The translations under genes were made by a program, and so were the position numbers. A model generated the notes under the pieces. It was given only the letters and a program-made list of their open reading frames with translations. It made no database searches and was not told the origin of the DNA. This document shows, piece by piece, positions 28,004-37,312 of a DNA stretch of 64,000 nucleotides. Positions within the stretch are counted from its first letter, which is position 1. Each line of letters begins with the position of its first letter. This DNA is from Mesorhizobium neociceri. GTDB lineage: Bacteria > Pseudomonadota > Alphaproteobacteria > Rhizobiales > Rhizobiaceae. The stretch covers positions 186,001-250,000 of the forward strand of contig NZ_JACDTY010000003.1 in the NCBI RefSeq assembly GCF_013520985.1, given 5' to 3'.

Positions 28004-29407
28004 TCAACACTCGACGACATTGACGGCCAGCCCGCCCAGGCTGGTTTCCTTGTACTTCTCGTTCATGTCGAGGCCGGTCTGGCGCATGGTTTCGATCGCC
28101 GCGTCGAGCGGCACGAAGTGGATGCCGTCGCCTTTGATGGCGAGCGATGCGGCGGTCACCGCCTTGACGGCGCCGAGCGCATTGCGCTCGATGCAGGGCA
28201 CCTGAACCAGGCCGCCGACGGGATCGCAAGTCATGCCGAGATGGTGTTCGAGCGCGATCTCGGCGGCGTTTTCGACCTGCTCGGGCGTGCCGCCCATGAC
28301 GGCGCAGAGGCCGGCCGCGGCCATCGCCGAGGCCGAACCGACCTCGCCCTGGCAGCCGACTTCGGCGCCGGAGATCGAGGCGTTGGTCTTGATGATGCCG
28401 CCGACGGCGGCGGCGGTCAGCAGGAAGTCGCGGATGCTCGGCTGGTCGGCCTCGGGGTGGAAATGCAGCCAGTAGCGTAGCACCGCCGGCAGCGTGCCCG
28501 CAGCGCCATTGGTCGGTGCGGTGACGACGCGGCCGCCGGCGGCATTTTCTTCGTTCACCGCCATGGCGTAGATCGACAGCCAGTCATTGGCGAGCAACGG
28601 GTTGGGCTTGTTCTGCTGCCACTGTTCCTGCAGCTTGTCGTGCAGCATGCGGGCACGGCGGCGCACTTTCAAGCCGCCCGGCATGATGCCGTCCTGCGAC
28701 AGGCCGCGGTCGATGCAACCCTTCATGGCGCCCCAGATGGCGTCGAGGCCGCTGTCGAGCTCCTCGCGCGACATATGCGACTCCTCGTTGACGCGCTTCA
28801 TGTCGGCAATCGACAGACCGCTTTTGCCGGCCATCTTCAGCATCTCGACGGCGTTCTTGAAGGGATAAGGCACTTTCTTGCCTTCGGTGGTCACCGAACC
28901 CTTCACCTTCATCCGCTGCAGCTCTTCCTCGGACACGACGAAGCCGCCGCCGATCGAATAATAGATGCGTTTGAGCAGCAGCCGGTCGCCGGCATCATAG
29001 GCGTAAAACGCCATACCGTTGGCGTGGCCGGTGAGCGGTGTCTTGCGGTCGAGCACCAGATCCGTTGCCGGATCGAAGCGGTAGGAGGGATGGCCAGGCG
29101 GCGAAATCCGCTTGTCGGCCGCGATGCGCGTGGCGATGCCGTCAGCCTGATCGGGATCGACCGTCTGCGGCGTCAGGCCGGCAAGGCCGAGGACAACGGC
29201 GCGATCGGAGCCGTGGCCGATGCCGGTATAGGCGAGCGAGCCATGCAGGCTGGCGGCAATGCGATCGACCTTGACGCCTGCCGGGCGTGGCCAGTCATCT
29301 CCGGCGATCTCGTCGAGAAACCGCCGCGCCGCTGTCATCGGCCCCATCGTGTGCGAACTCGACGGTCCGATGCCGATCTTGAACAGGTCGAAAACCGAAA
29401 GGAACAC
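28004..29407 (-). CDS. sdaA: L-serine ammonia-lyase, iron-sulfur type, single chain
   Basis: Converts L-serine to pyruvate and ammonia with a 4Fe-4S cluster. The 467-residue protein starts [20 protein letters not shown], the beta-domain signature. It has the alpha-domain cysteines in [24 protein letters not shown] and [12 protein letters not shown], which ligate the cluster. Length and fusion of both domains are normal for the proteobacterial type. It is monocistronic, divergent from the rutB-like gene. Confidence 0.95.
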   Translation of the reverse strand: MFLSVFDLFKIGIGPSSSHTMGPMTAARRFLDEIAGDDWPRPAGVKVDRIAASLHGSLAYTGIGHGSDRAVVLGLAGLTPQTVDPDQADGIATRIAADKRISPPGHPSYRFDPATDLVLDRKTPLTGHANGMAFYAYDAGDRLLLKRIYYSIGGGFVVSEEELQRMKVKGSVTTEGKKVPYPFKNAVEMLKMAGKSGLSIADMKRVNEESHMSREELDSGLDAIWGAMKGCIDRGLSQDGIMPGGLKVRRRARMLHDKLQEQWQQNKPNPLLANDWLSIYAMAVNEENAAGGRVVTAPTNGAAGTLPAVLRYWLHFHPEADQPSIRDFLLTAAAVGGIIKTNASISGAEVGCQGEVGSASAMAAAGLCAVMGGTPEQVENAAEIALEHHLGMTCDPVGGLVQVPCIERNALGAVKAVTAASLAIKGDGIHFVPLDAAIETMRQTGLDMNEKYKETSLGGLAVNVVEC

Positions 29408-29618
29408 GCTGCGCCGTCTCCGAGAATGGGATCAAGACCTACATATAGGACTTTCCAAGATGTTTGTGCTGTTTTGACAAACGCGGCGCTGCACCCGCCG
29501 ACCTTGTTTGCTCCGGCAGCGACATTGATTGCTCGACCATGACGGCGCGGCTATCCTGAACAGTGCGCCCCGGGGTGCGCCCGCAGCGTTCGTTTCTCGT
29601 CTGCCGAGGGAGAGAGCC

Positions 29619-30314
29619 GTGCTTACGTTGAATGCCAGGCCGCAGCCGGTGCGCATCGCGCCTGCCGAGACCGCCGTCGTCGTGGTGGACATGCAGAACG
29701 CCTTTGCATCAAAAGGCGGCATGTTCGACCTCGCTGGCTTCGACATATCCGGCGCCGCACCGGCAATCGACGCCAACAGGCGCTTGCTCAAGGCGGCACG
29801 CGTGGCTGGCGTCAGCGTCATTTACCTGCAGATGTCGTACAAGCCCGATCTCAGCGATGCGGGAGACGCCTCGTCCCCGAACCATCACAAGGAACTGGGG
29901 ATGGTCATGATGCGCGAGCGTCCGGAACTTGCCGGCAAACTGTTGATCGACAACAGCTGGGACTGGCAGATCGTCGACGCGCTGAAGCCCGAGCCGGGCG
30001 ACCAAATCATCCGCAAATCGCGCTATAGCGGTTTTGGCAACACTGGCCTGGAATCGTACCTGCGCGCCCGCAAAATCCGAAATCTGCTGTTCACCGGCGT
30101 CGCCACCAACGTCTGCGTAGATGCAACCGCGCGTGACGCCTACATGCTGGAATTCTGGCCGATCCTGGTCGAGGACGCGATGAACCATTCGGGCCCCGAC
30201 TTCAACCGCCAGTCGACGCTGTGGAATTTCGAACACGCCTTCGGATGGATCACCAGGACTGACAGCGTCGTCGAGGCGTTGCAGATGGAAACCGCCGCGC
30301 CTTTGCCGGCCTGA
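29619..30314 (+). CDS. rutB: RutB-type ureidoacrylate (peroxyureidoacrylate) amidohydrolase
   Basis: Isochorismatase-like cysteine hydrolase. With a GTG start at 29619 (SD GAGGGAGAG) it has 231 residues. The catalytic triad falls at D24, K133 and C166, exactly the E. coli RutB numbering, in VVVDMQNAF, IIRKSRYSGFG and GVATNVCVDAT. RutB acts in uracil breakdown. No rutA, C, D or F lies nearby, so it either serves a dispersed pathway or a related amide. A longer open frame to 29529 is less likely. Confidence 0.85.
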   Translation: MLTLNARPQPVRIAPAETAVVVVDMQNAFASKGGMFDLAGFDISGAAPAIDANRRLLKAARVAGVSVIYLQMSYKPDLSDAGDASSPNHHKELGMVMMRERPELAGKLLIDNSWDWQIVDALKPEPGDQIIRKSRYSGFGNTGLESYLRARKIRNLLFTGVATNVCVDATARDAYMLEFWPILVEDAMNHSGPDFNRQSTLWNFEHAFGWITRTDSVVEALQMETAAPLPA

Positions 30315-30357
30315 GCCAACCGTCGAACTGACCGCGTTGCCTGTGATAAAAGGGGGC

Positions 30358-31101
30358 ATGGGCGATTCCTTCCATCTTTCGACGGCCGATCTCGCGGCGC
30401 TGGCCTTCTTCCTCCTCGCATGGGTGCTGCATACGCTGGCGTCCGACGGCCGACTGGTCAGCCGGGTGTCGCTGACGATGGCGATGAACGTACAGCGCGA
30501 GGCCTGGATGCGCACCATGGCCGAGCGCGAGATCCGCATCGTCGATACCGCCATCATGAGCGGCCTGCAGCAAGGCACTGCCTTTTTCGCCTCCAGTTCG
30601 CTGATTGCGCTCGGCGGCTGCTTTGCACTGCTCGGCGCCTCGGACCAGGTGCTTGCTGTGTTGAACGACTTGCCGCTAAACGCGACCTCGTCGCGGTCGG
30701 CCTTTCAGATCAAGGTCTTTGGCCTGGTGCTGATCCTGGCCTTCGCCTTCTTCAAGTTCGGCTGGGCCTACCGTCTCTTCAACTATTGCACGATCCTGAT
30801 CGGCGCGGTGCCGATCCCACATGGCGAAGCATCGCGCAATCCGGTCAGCGAAACGGCGGTGTGGCGCGCGGCGCGCATGAACATGCTGGCCGGCAAGCAT
30901 TTCAACTCAGGCCTGCGCGCCGTGTTCTTCTCGATCGGCTATCTCGGCTGGTTCGTCGACCCGATCGTGTTCGTTTTGTCGACGCTGCTGCTTCTGGCGG
31001 TGCTGGTGCGGCGCCAGTTCTTCTCGGCGGCGCGGCAAGCAGTGATCGGTCAGCCGCCCGGTCCGGGGAAAAGCTGGTCGATCCGGCCTGACAGCCAATA
31101 G
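30358..31101 (+). CDS. DUF599 membrane protein
   Basis: A 247-residue inner-membrane protein with about four transmembrane segments. DUF599 traits are NVQREAWMRTMAEREIRIVD after the first segment and FFKFGWAYRLFNYCTILIGA in the third. ATG at 30358 is chosen for its SD (AAAGGGGGC), although a TTG 7 codons upstream is open. Function unknown. Its 3' end overlaps the convergent ydcF-like gene by 52 bases. Confidence 0.85.
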   Translation: MGDSFHLSTADLAALAFFLLAWVLHTLASDGRLVSRVSLTMAMNVQREAWMRTMAEREIRIVDTAIMSGLQQGTAFFASSSLIALGGCFALLGASDQVLAVLNDLPLNATSSRSAFQIKVFGLVLILAFAFFKFGWAYRLFNYCTILIGAVPIPHGEASRNPVSETAVWRAARMNMLAGKHFNSGLRAVFFSIGYLGWFVDPIVFVLSTLLLLAVLVRRQFFSAARQAVIGQPPGPGKSWSIRPDSQ

Positions 31102-31847
31102 GCGGCAAGCCCGATCCATTCGCGGATCGCCATGGTCGTGGTCTGCAGCGAATCGGGTGCGTTGTCGCGGAACAGGCCAATACCCTCCGTACCCGAGGTG
31201 CGATAATCGACAGGCCAGGGAACCGTCGGAAAGCCGGCCTTGTCGAACAGCGCCTTGGCGCGCGGCATGTGGAAGGCGGAGGTCACCAGCAGCCAGGTCT
31301 CACCCGGCTTCGGCGTCACCAATTCCCTGGTGAAGACGGCATTCTCATAGGTGTTGCGGGATTTGTTCTCGAGCATCAGACGATCGGCGCTCACGCCGAG
31401 CGCGTCGAGCAGGCGTGGCGCGGTGGCCGCGTCGCCCTCACCCTCGATGAACAGTTCGCCGGTGCCACCCGAGATAACCACCTTCGCGTCGGGAAAGCGC
31501 CGTGCAAGAATTGCGGTCTCGACCATACGGTCTCCGCCGGAATTCAGCTCATAACCACCGCGCACCAGATTGATGGCGCCCTCGAACCCGCCGCCGAGCA
31601 CGACAATGCCGTCGACCTTTTGCGGCAGCGGTGGCCTCGGAAAGCGCTCTTCAAGCGGATTGAGCATCATGGCACCGAGCGACGTCCAGGCCGAAAGCGC
31701 GAGTATCAGGAAGGCGAGCACGCTGCCAGTGGCGGCCAACCGCCGGCGACCGAACAGCGCCGCGAGCAAGCCAGCCAGCAGCAGGAAGATCGCCAGATTG
31801 AGCGGCTGGACGAAAAACCAGAATATCTTGGAAAGATAGAAGAACAA
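31050..31847 (-). CDS. YdcF-family (DUF218) membrane protein
   Basis: A 265-residue protein with two N-terminal membrane segments (1-62) and a DUF218 domain. Motifs are VDGIVVLGGGFEGAINLVRG, AKVVISGGTGELFIEGEGDA, SRNTYENAVFTRELV and LLVTSAFHMPRAKALF. DUF218 includes E. coli ElyC and SanA, linked to envelope integrity, so a role in envelope polysaccharide handling is possible. It overlaps DUF599 convergently. Confidence 0.88.
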   Translation of the reverse strand: MFFYLSKIFWFFVQPLNLAIFLLLAGLLAALFGRRRLAATGSVLAFLILALSAWTSLGAMMLNPLEERFPRPPLPQKVDGIVVLGGGFEGAINLVRGGYELNSGGDRMVETAILARRFPDAKVVISGGTGELFIEGEGDAATAPRLLDALGVSADRLMLENKSRNTYENAVFTRELVTPKPGETWLLVTSAFHMPRAKALFDKAGFPTVPWPVDYRTSGTEGIGLFRDNAPDSLQTTTMAIREWIGLAAYWLSGRIDQLFPGPGG

Positions 31848-31856
31848 AAAATACTC

Positions 31857-32570
31857 TCACAAAATTGCTTGATAAAGAATAGACCCTGTCCTATTCGATA
31901 TATAATCTTTTACCAAACCCTTTCTTGCGAGTCCGGCCAAAATTGATCGAAGCTCCGGGATGCTTATCGCCGTCTCTTTTGATATCCCCGTTATCGATCT
32001 CCTGACGTACTCATCATTGCGCAGCGCGCTCATCACGGAGTTTTCTTTTGCGTTTAAAATCTTAGGATCGTAATTTAGGCTCTCGGTGGAAGACTCCACT
32101 CTCTGGCCTTTGTTTTCTATTATCTCTGCAATCAAATCGCTTTGTACGTTGTTTTCTTGCTTTATACTTGAAATCGATTTGCGATTTTGGTCAGAAACTT
32201 CCAGTGCCCGGGCAGCCATACTATCGATAAAATTTGACGCCGTTGCACCAGCTAATATACAGAATCCAAAAACCACAAGCATGTCGTCCAATATTGGAAG
32301 AATATCATCAGAAGCAAGTATTTGAGAGATTATCTCATTTTGGCCGACCGACAAGAAAAGCGGAACAACAAAAGCTGCAGCGATACCCGGCACACCTACT
32401 CTTAAGAAAACTTCATGCAATTTCGGCGGTATGTCTTGGATATCCAATTTCGTATCCACCACAACGTTGCTGCTATGGGTGGTCGTCACAAACTTGCGAC
32501 TCCACGAACCGAGCATTCCACCAATAGGCAAACTAGCCAAGAAAAAGGCCGCGATGCCAAAGTTAGACAT
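31857..32570 (-). CDS. Membrane protein with C-terminal winged helix, YLATT-like
   Basis: A 237-residue protein encoded in visibly AT-rich DNA. ATG at 32570 has SD AAGGGCGG; a TTG 12 codons earlier is less likely. It has one membrane segment at about 4-20, then KLHEVFLRVGVPGIAAAFVV and MLVVFGFCILAGATASNFID, three predicted segments in all. A charged linker follows, and then a winged-helix-like end (EYVRRSITGISKETAISIPE, LAGLARKGLVKDYI). The membrane part resembles the three-helix domain associated with prokaryotic YEATS proteins. That is a pattern match from memory. No YEATS gene is adjacent. Confidence 0.55.
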   Translation of the reverse strand: MSNFGIAAFFLASLPIGGMLGSWSRKFVTTTHSSNVVVDTKLDIQDIPPKLHEVFLRVGVPGIAAAFVVPLFLSVGQNEIISQILASDDILPILDDMLVVFGFCILAGATASNFIDSMAARALEVSDQNRKSISSIKQENNVQSDLIAEIIENKGQRVESSTESLNYDPKILNAKENSVMSALRNDEYVRRSITGISKETAISIPELRSILAGLARKGLVKDYISNRTGSILYQAIL

Positions 32571-32640
32571 ATTGAAACCGCCCTTAACCCACCCACGGGC
32601 AGTCAACCGCTATTCAAGGTAGAATTCAAGTTACTTTCGT

Positions 32641-32738
32641 CTACCACCACTTTTCCGGCTGGAAGGTACCGGCCGCCTGTTAGGTGACATGGGCGGTCTG
32701 GAACAGGTTTCCTCGTCGAAGGGCCGGCCGATCAGCTG
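32641..32738 (-). repeat. Diverged copy of the gatA 3' end
   Basis: These 98 bases match the last 99 bases of gatA (33281-33379) with about 10 differences and one indel, beginning exactly at the copied gatA stop codon. The copy is out of frame and forms the 3' end of the neighbouring small gene. Confidence 0.9.
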
Positions 32739-33279
32739 GGAAACTGCCATATCGCCAGCTCGCATTTTCACGGCCGATGAAATGCTCGACCGCACTTGCC
32801 ACAGCTTCCGCCTCGGAACGGCTCAACTCCCGGCCGAAAGCAAGGACGCCATTCGCGTTGGTCAAGCTCATGACTTCTGACAGTCCCACTTCGTCCGTCG
32901 GATAGGTATGGTCGAGGATTTCGACCCTAAGATGCCCTTTCAAAGGCAATGACGAACGATTTTGCAAAGAACCCCTGACGTTGCGCACGGCTGCGGCTTC
33001 GGTCAGCCGCAGGGTTTCCTTGCCGAACACCAGCCAGATGAAATCCTTGCCGAGGAAATAGGTGAAGAGGGCAATAACCGCCACGAACGACAGCAGGCCG
33101 AGAGTGCCGCTGGTGACCGTCGCGGGCGACGTGTCGGTCAATCCCATGTAGCCGGTGTAGGCAACGATCGCTGCCCCGATCAGCACAAAGCCTGTCCTGA
33201 AATCCGAGGTGCGTGGTGGGTTCGTGATCAGCAGTTCGTCTTCCGTCTCGACGATGGAAATGCGAGACGGGGGCAGCAT
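32680..33279 (-). CDS. Hypothetical two-TM membrane protein ending in gatA-derived sequence
   Basis: A 199-residue protein that starts one base after the gatA stop codon. It has two membrane segments (FVLIGAAIVAYTGYMGL and LGLLSFVAVIALFTYFLGKD) followed by a soluble part, with no recognised domain. Its last 18 or so residues (DRPALRRGNLFQTAHVT) come from a shifted frame of a duplicated gatA end, so the original C-terminus has been replaced or extended. It is probably co-transcribed with gatA. Confidence 0.65.
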   Translation of the reverse strand: MLPPSRISIVETEDELLITNPPRTSDFRTGFVLIGAAIVAYTGYMGLTDTSPATVTSGTLGLLSFVAVIALFTYFLGKDFIWLVFGKETLRLTEAAAVRNVRGSLQNRSSLPLKGHLRVEILDHTYPTDEVGLSEVMSLTNANGVLAFGRELSRSEAEAVASAVEHFIGRENASWRYGSFPADRPALRRGNLFQTAHVT

Positions 33280-33280
33280 G

Positions 33281-33379
33281 CTACCACCATTTCTCCGGCT
33301 GGAAGGTGCCCGCCGCCTGTTCGATGACACTGGCGGTCTGGAACAGCGTTTCCTCGTCGAAGGGGCGGCCGATCAGCTG
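33281..33379 (-). repeat. Native gatA 3' end, partner of the repeat at 32641-32738
   Basis: Direct repeat partner, same orientation, 640 bases apart, about 90 percent identical by eye. It includes the gatA stop and the last 32 codons. Confidence 0.9.
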
Positions 33380-34846
33380 CAGCCCGAGCGGCAGGCCCTT
33401 GGCGTCGAGGCCGGCGGGCACGCTGATCCCGGGAAGCCCGGCCATGTTCACGGTTACGGTGAAAATGTCGTTGAGATACATCTTGACCGGATCGGCGGCC
33501 ATGTCCTCGTCGGCGATGCCGAAAGCGGCGGACGGCGTCGCAGGCGTCAGGATGACGTCGACGCCGGCGGCAAAGACGGTCTCGAAGTCGCGTTTGATCA
33601 GAGTGCGCACCTTCTGTGCCTGCAGATAGTAGGCGTCGTAGTAGCCGGCCGACAGCACATAGGTGCCGATCATGATGCGGCGCTTGACCTCGCGGCCGAA
33701 ACCGGCGGCGCGGGTCTTCTCATACATGTCGACAATGTCCTTGCCCGGCACGCGCAGGCCGTAGCGGACGCCATCATAGCGCGCGAGGTTGGACGACGCC
33801 TCGGCGGGTGCGACGATATAATAAGCCGGCAAAGCATATTTGGTGTGCGGCAGCGAAATATCGACGATCTCGGCGCCGGCATCCTTCAGCCAGGCAATGC
33901 CCTTCTGCCACAATGCCTCGATCTCTTCCGGCATGCCGTCGACGCGGTATTCCCTGGGAATGCCGACCTTCATGCCCTTGATCGGCTTGCCGATCGCCGC
34001 CTCGTAATCCGGCACCGCCCGGTCGACCGAGGTGGTGTCCTTGGCATCGACCGACGCCATCGACTTCAGCAGGATCGCGGCGTCGCGCACGTCGCGGGCG
34101 ATCGGACCGGCCTGGTCGAGCGACGAGGCGAAGGCGACGATGCCCCAGCGCGAGCAGCGGCCATAGGTCGGCTTGATGCCGACGGTGCCGGTGAAGGCGG
34201 CAGGCTGGCGGATCGAGCCGCCGGTGTCGGTGGCCGTGGCACCGGCGCACAGGAAGGCCGAGACGGCCGAAGCCGAGCCGCCCGACGAGCCGCCGGGCAC
34301 CAACTGGGCATTATCCAGCGTGCGCGCGGTCTTGGTGCCGCCGGCCGAAACAAAACCGCCATCGCCCTGATGCGTGGTCGGCATCACCACCGTGTCGAGG
34401 CGCGAGCGCCGCCACGGGTTGACGACCGGGCCGTAGTAGGAGGTCTCGTTGGACGAGCCCATGGCGAACTCGTCCATGTTGAGCTTGCCAAGCATGACGG
34501 CGCCGTCGGCCCACAGATTGGCGGTGACGGTCGATTCGTAGCGCGGCTTGAAGCCGTCGAGCACATGACTGCAGGCCTGGGTGTGGACGCCTTCGGTGCC
34601 GAACAGGTCCTTGATACCGAGCGGGATGCCTTCCAGCGCACCGCCCTCGCCTTTCGCCAGCTTGGCATCCGAGGCCTTGGCCATGTCGCGCGCTCTGTCG
34701 CCGGTGACGACGATATAGGCGTTCAGCGACGGATTGGCGCGCTCGATGGCCGAGAGATAGGCCTCGGTGATCTCGGCGGCGGTGATCTCCTTGCCGCGCA
34801 GCTTGGCGCGGGCCTGCGAAATCGTCAGATGGGTCAGTTCGCTCAT
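33281..34846 (-). CDS. gatA: Asp-tRNA(Asn)/Glu-tRNA(Gln) amidotransferase subunit A
   Basis: GatA releases ammonia from Gln for transamidation of Glu-tRNA(Gln) and Asp-tRNA(Asn). The 521-residue protein has the amidase signature: [11 protein letters not shown] with the catalytic Lys, and [15 protein letters not shown] with the Ser-cisSer-Lys serines. It starts [20 protein letters not shown], with ATG overlapping the upstream GNAT stop by one base (TGATG). Its 3' end has been copied at 32641. gatC lies two genes upstream; gatB is not in the visible gap. Confidence 0.96.
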   Translation of the reverse strand: MSELTHLTISQARAKLRGKEITAAEITEAYLSAIERANPSLNAYIVVTGDRARDMAKASDAKLAKGEGGALEGIPLGIKDLFGTEGVHTQACSHVLDGFKPRYESTVTANLWADGAVMLGKLNMDEFAMGSSNETSYYGPVVNPWRRSRLDTVVMPTTHQGDGGFVSAGGTKTARTLDNAQLVPGGSSGGSASAVSAFLCAGATATDTGGSIRQPAAFTGTVGIKPTYGRCSRWGIVAFASSLDQAGPIARDVRDAAILLKSMASVDAKDTTSVDRAVPDYEAAIGKPIKGMKVGIPREYRVDGMPEEIEALWQKGIAWLKDAGAEIVDISLPHTKYALPAYYIVAPAEASSNLARYDGVRYGLRVPGKDIVDMYEKTRAAGFGREVKRRIMIGTYVLSAGYYDAYYLQAQKVRTLIKRDFETVFAAGVDVILTPATPSAAFGIADEDMAADPVKMYLNDIFTVTVNMAGLPGISVPAGLDAKGLPLGLQLIGRPFDEETLFQTASVIEQAAGTFQPEKWW

Positions 34847-35301
34847 CAAAGGCTCTTTTCGTAAAACACCGACCACTCGGAATCGGGATAATCCAGCACC
34901 GGGCCGCAACGTGAGAAGCCCGCGCGCTCATAGACGGCCCATGCCGCGGGATGGCGATCGCCGGTTTCCAGCACCAGCCGCTTCAATCCTTCTTGACGCG
35001 CCAGCGTCTCGACGTGCTCGACGATTTTCGCGCCGATCTTGCGCCCGCGATACGAGGGCCGCGTGTACATGCGCTTGACCTCGCCGACGCTGGCATCATG
35101 GCGCTTCAGCGCGCCGCAGCCGATGGCAAGGCCCTCGTCGCGGGCGATGAAGACCGTGGTGTCTTCGCCCGCCATCTGCTCGACGGTCAGGTGATAACAG
35201 TGCTCCGGCGGCGTCAGTTCGAGCAGCGTCGCGTTGAGCTCCTCGACCAGGGTGCGCACGTCGTCCTGCAGCGGCGTTTCGATGGCGATCTCGATTGCCA
35301 T
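34846..35301 (-). CDS. GNAT N-acetyltransferase inserted between gatC and gatA
   Basis: A 151-residue single-domain GNAT. The acetyl-CoA motif is visible as [20 protein letters not shown], followed by [20 protein letters not shown]. It is sandwiched between gatC (7-base gap) and gatA (1-base overlap), so the three form one tightly coupled transcript. The substrate is unknown, and a link to charged tRNA or the amidotransferase is speculation. Confidence 0.9.
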   Translation of the reverse strand: MAIEIAIETPLQDDVRTLVEELNATLLELTPPEHCYHLTVEQMAGEDTTVFIARDEGLAIGCGALKRHDASVGEVKRMYTRPSYRGRKIGAKIVEHVETLARQEGLKRLVLETGDRHPAAWAVYERAGFSRCGPVLDYPDSEWSVFYEKSL

Positions 35302-35308
35302 CGGCCGG

Positions 35309-35596
35309 CTACTCCACGACCTTCGGCACGAGGAAGAAATTCTCGTCGGTGGCCGGCGCGTTGGCGACGATGTCGGCGGCCTTGTTGCCGTCGGTAACGA
35401 TGTCTTCGCGCTTCTTCATCTCCATCGGCGTCACCGAGGTCATCGGCTCGACGCCGGAGACATCGACCTCGTTCAGTTGCTCGACAAAGCCCAGAATGGC
35501 GTTCAGCTCGCCGGTCATGCGCTCGGCATCCTCCTCGCTCACCGCAATGCGGGCGAGACGCGCAACGCGCTTCACTGTCTGCAGATCAACGGACAT
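35309..35596 (-). CDS. gatC: Amidotransferase subunit C
   Basis: GatC is the small stabilising subunit of GatCAB. The 95-residue protein shows [40 protein letters not shown] and [11 protein letters not shown], typical of the family. It is first in the gatC-GNAT-gatA transcript. Confidence 0.95.
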   Translation of the reverse strand: MSVDLQTVKRVARLARIAVSEEDAERMTGELNAILGFVEQLNEVDVSGVEPMTSVTPMEMKKREDIVTDGNKAADIVANAPATDENFFLVPKVVE

Positions 35597-35716
35597 TTTG
35601 AAACCTTCGAAAAACCAGCCCGCGCTATAGCGGCGCAGAGCGGCGCGCGCAACATATCGGGCAACATTTGACGCCTCAGCCAGGCTGTATCCTACTGAAA
35701 GACGTAGCTTGCGCGC

Positions 35717-36202
35717 TTACGGCTTTGCGCCGAGATCGCATCGATCACCAGTTTGCGGTTGTCTGGAGTATCTCCAAGGATCATTGCCGGTGCGCAAACC
35801 AACGATCACATCTTCCCGACCGGACCATTGTTCCGGCATAGCAAACGTCGAATGGACCCAATTGGCATCCCAATCGTCCAATCGGGGAAAACCGGAAATC
35901 GTCTCTACAACCTTGAACTTGATACGAATGCTATTCGCAGAGGGACCCGATAGCTCCTCCGCCAGTTGTTGATTGCCATTCCTACTCAGTGTTTCGAAAA
36001 ACTTGCGCTGCCGCTCCTGTATTTCCGGGTCGAATAGCGGTTCGTAGGACGTCATCTTGGCGCGGACTATCACCTGCGCATTGCTCATGTAATTCAGATC
36101 CAGCTCGTGAAAAGTCGCGCACGCTGTGGCTGTGTCGGGCAGTGAAAACAGGCTCAAAAAGATTGATGCCAACACAGCACTCAACTTTGACGCCTTGTTC
36201 AT
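35717..36202 (-). CDS. Hypothetical secreted protein
   Basis: A 161-residue protein with a clear signal peptide (MNKASKLSAVLASIFLSLFS, cleavage near residue 29). The mature part has two cysteines and no recognised domain (FHELDLNYMSNAQVIVRAKM, then IKFKVVETISGFPRLDDW). An upstream in-frame start is not favoured because the signal peptide begins at 36202. It follows the remnant ORF and radical-SAM gene on the same strand. Confidence 0.7.
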   Translation of the reverse strand: MNKASKLSAVLASIFLSLFSLPDTATACATFHELDLNYMSNAQVIVRAKMTSYEPLFDPEIQERQRKFFETLSRNGNQQLAEELSGPSANSIRIKFKVVETISGFPRLDDWDANWVHSTFAMPEQWSGREDVIVGLRTGNDPWRYSRQPQTGDRCDLGAKP

Positions 36203-36247
36203 GCCGCTCTCCGTGCCTTGTCTGCATTCTGAGACGATCATCGACAA

Positions 36248-36367
36248 TCAAGGCAAATTGACGCCGTCGTACGGGTAATAGCTGCCGGTGTTGCCGGACT
36301 TGGGCCGACGATAAACGCCCTTGATGCGGTCCTCGGCAGCCGACTCGGGTGATGCCGCAACCGGCAT
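36248..36367 (-). pseudogene. Internally deleted remnant of the small secreted-protein gene at 37313-37729
   Basis: The 39-codon open frame reads MPVAASPESAAEDRIKGVYR and ends SYYPYDGVNLP followed by TGA. The first part matches VAASPASAAEDFIKGVYF at the start of the intact gene. The last part matches GGSYYLCDGVSLP at its end. About 90 central codons are missing, and the frame is preserved across the join. It starts only 10 bases after the radical-SAM stop. It could still be translated but lacks a signal peptide. Confidence 0.8.
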
Positions 36368-36376
36368 GGATCGTGC

Positions 36377-37240
36377 TCAGGGCTGCGCTGCGGTGGCCGC
36401 CCGGGCCTTCGGCATGCGCAGCGGAAGCGGCAATTCGAATAGGCGCTCCTTGGCCGGGCACATGCCGCACGCAGCTTCGTCCTCGAGGACGGCGAAAGCG
36501 TCAAGTTCGGCGCGCGAGCAATCCGGGTCGAGCGGCTGATAGGCGAGATAGCGATCCCATTTGTCGGCAAGGCGGTATTTTGCCTTCTGCATCGGCAAAT
36601 AAGCCAATGCAGCGCATTTCCAGATGCGCCCATCGAGGAGCTGCTTGCAGTGGCGGGCCGGACAGGCCTCCCAGCTGGCACGCGGGTCGCCATCCTCGAA
36701 TGGCAGCATGGTGTCGCCAAAACCTTCGTAACGCCGGGTCCAGTTCTTGTGCGCCGGACGCACCTTGGCGACGAAACCGTGTTCTTGGCGCCATTGTTCC
36801 AGAAGCGCGAAGACCGGTTTCAACCTGTCCCGGTACTCCTCGGAATCGTGATGCACGGAGATCACAAGGCGCGCGTCCGGGTCCGCCGCAAGGACGACCG
36901 GCAGTGTCGGGTGGCGGTGCAGGAAGAAGCCGTTCGAGACGATCTCGATCTGGGTATGCGGCCAATGTCGCCGCACCAGACCGACAAATTGCGGCAATTG
37001 CGGATGGATGGTGGGCTCGCCGCCAAGCAAGGAAAACCGGGTGACCGAGACGTGCCGGCTCCACAATCCCATCCAGCGGTCGGCATCCTCAAGCGACACC
37101 GTGCCGGAATGGGCATGGTTGGAATAGTGCGAACAGCTTTCGCAGGCCAGGTTGCAGCCATGCGCGACATGCAGTTCGAGCTTCCGGAACACCGGCTGCT
37201 CTTCCCGCAGAAGCGATCTCACCCGTTTCAGCATCCCCAT
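36377..37240 (-). CDS. Radical SAM protein with Cys-rich C-terminal region
   Basis: A 287-residue radical SAM enzyme. The cluster motif is C29-x3-C33-x2-C36 in AHGCNLACESCSHYSNHA, with FSLLGGEPTIHPQL as the following GGE motif. The C-terminal half has a second set of cysteines (CPARHCKQLLDGRIWKC and AACGMCPAKERL) resembling SPASM/twitch auxiliary-cluster sites. The reaction is not known. It is flanked by an intact secreted-protein gene upstream and a collapsed copy downstream, so peptide modification is conceivable. No classical precursor peptide is evident. Confidence 0.85.
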   Translation of the reverse strand: MGMLKRVRSLLREEQPVFRKLELHVAHGCNLACESCSHYSNHAHSGTVSLEDADRWMGLWSRHVSVTRFSLLGGEPTIHPQLPQFVGLVRRHWPHTQIEIVSNGFFLHRHPTLPVVLAADPDARLVISVHHDSEEYRDRLKPVFALLEQWRQEHGFVAKVRPAHKNWTRRYEGFGDTMLPFEDGDPRASWEACPARHCKQLLDGRIWKCAALAYLPMQKAKYRLADKWDRYLAYQPLDPDCSRAELDAFAVLEDEAACGMCPAKERLFELPLPLRMPKARAATAAQP

Positions 37241-37312
37241 GGGGCCACGCTAGCACGCAGATGTGTGCGGTGCATCATGCCGTCGGCAGCAATTTCAGCC
37301 TCTTATATTGCT

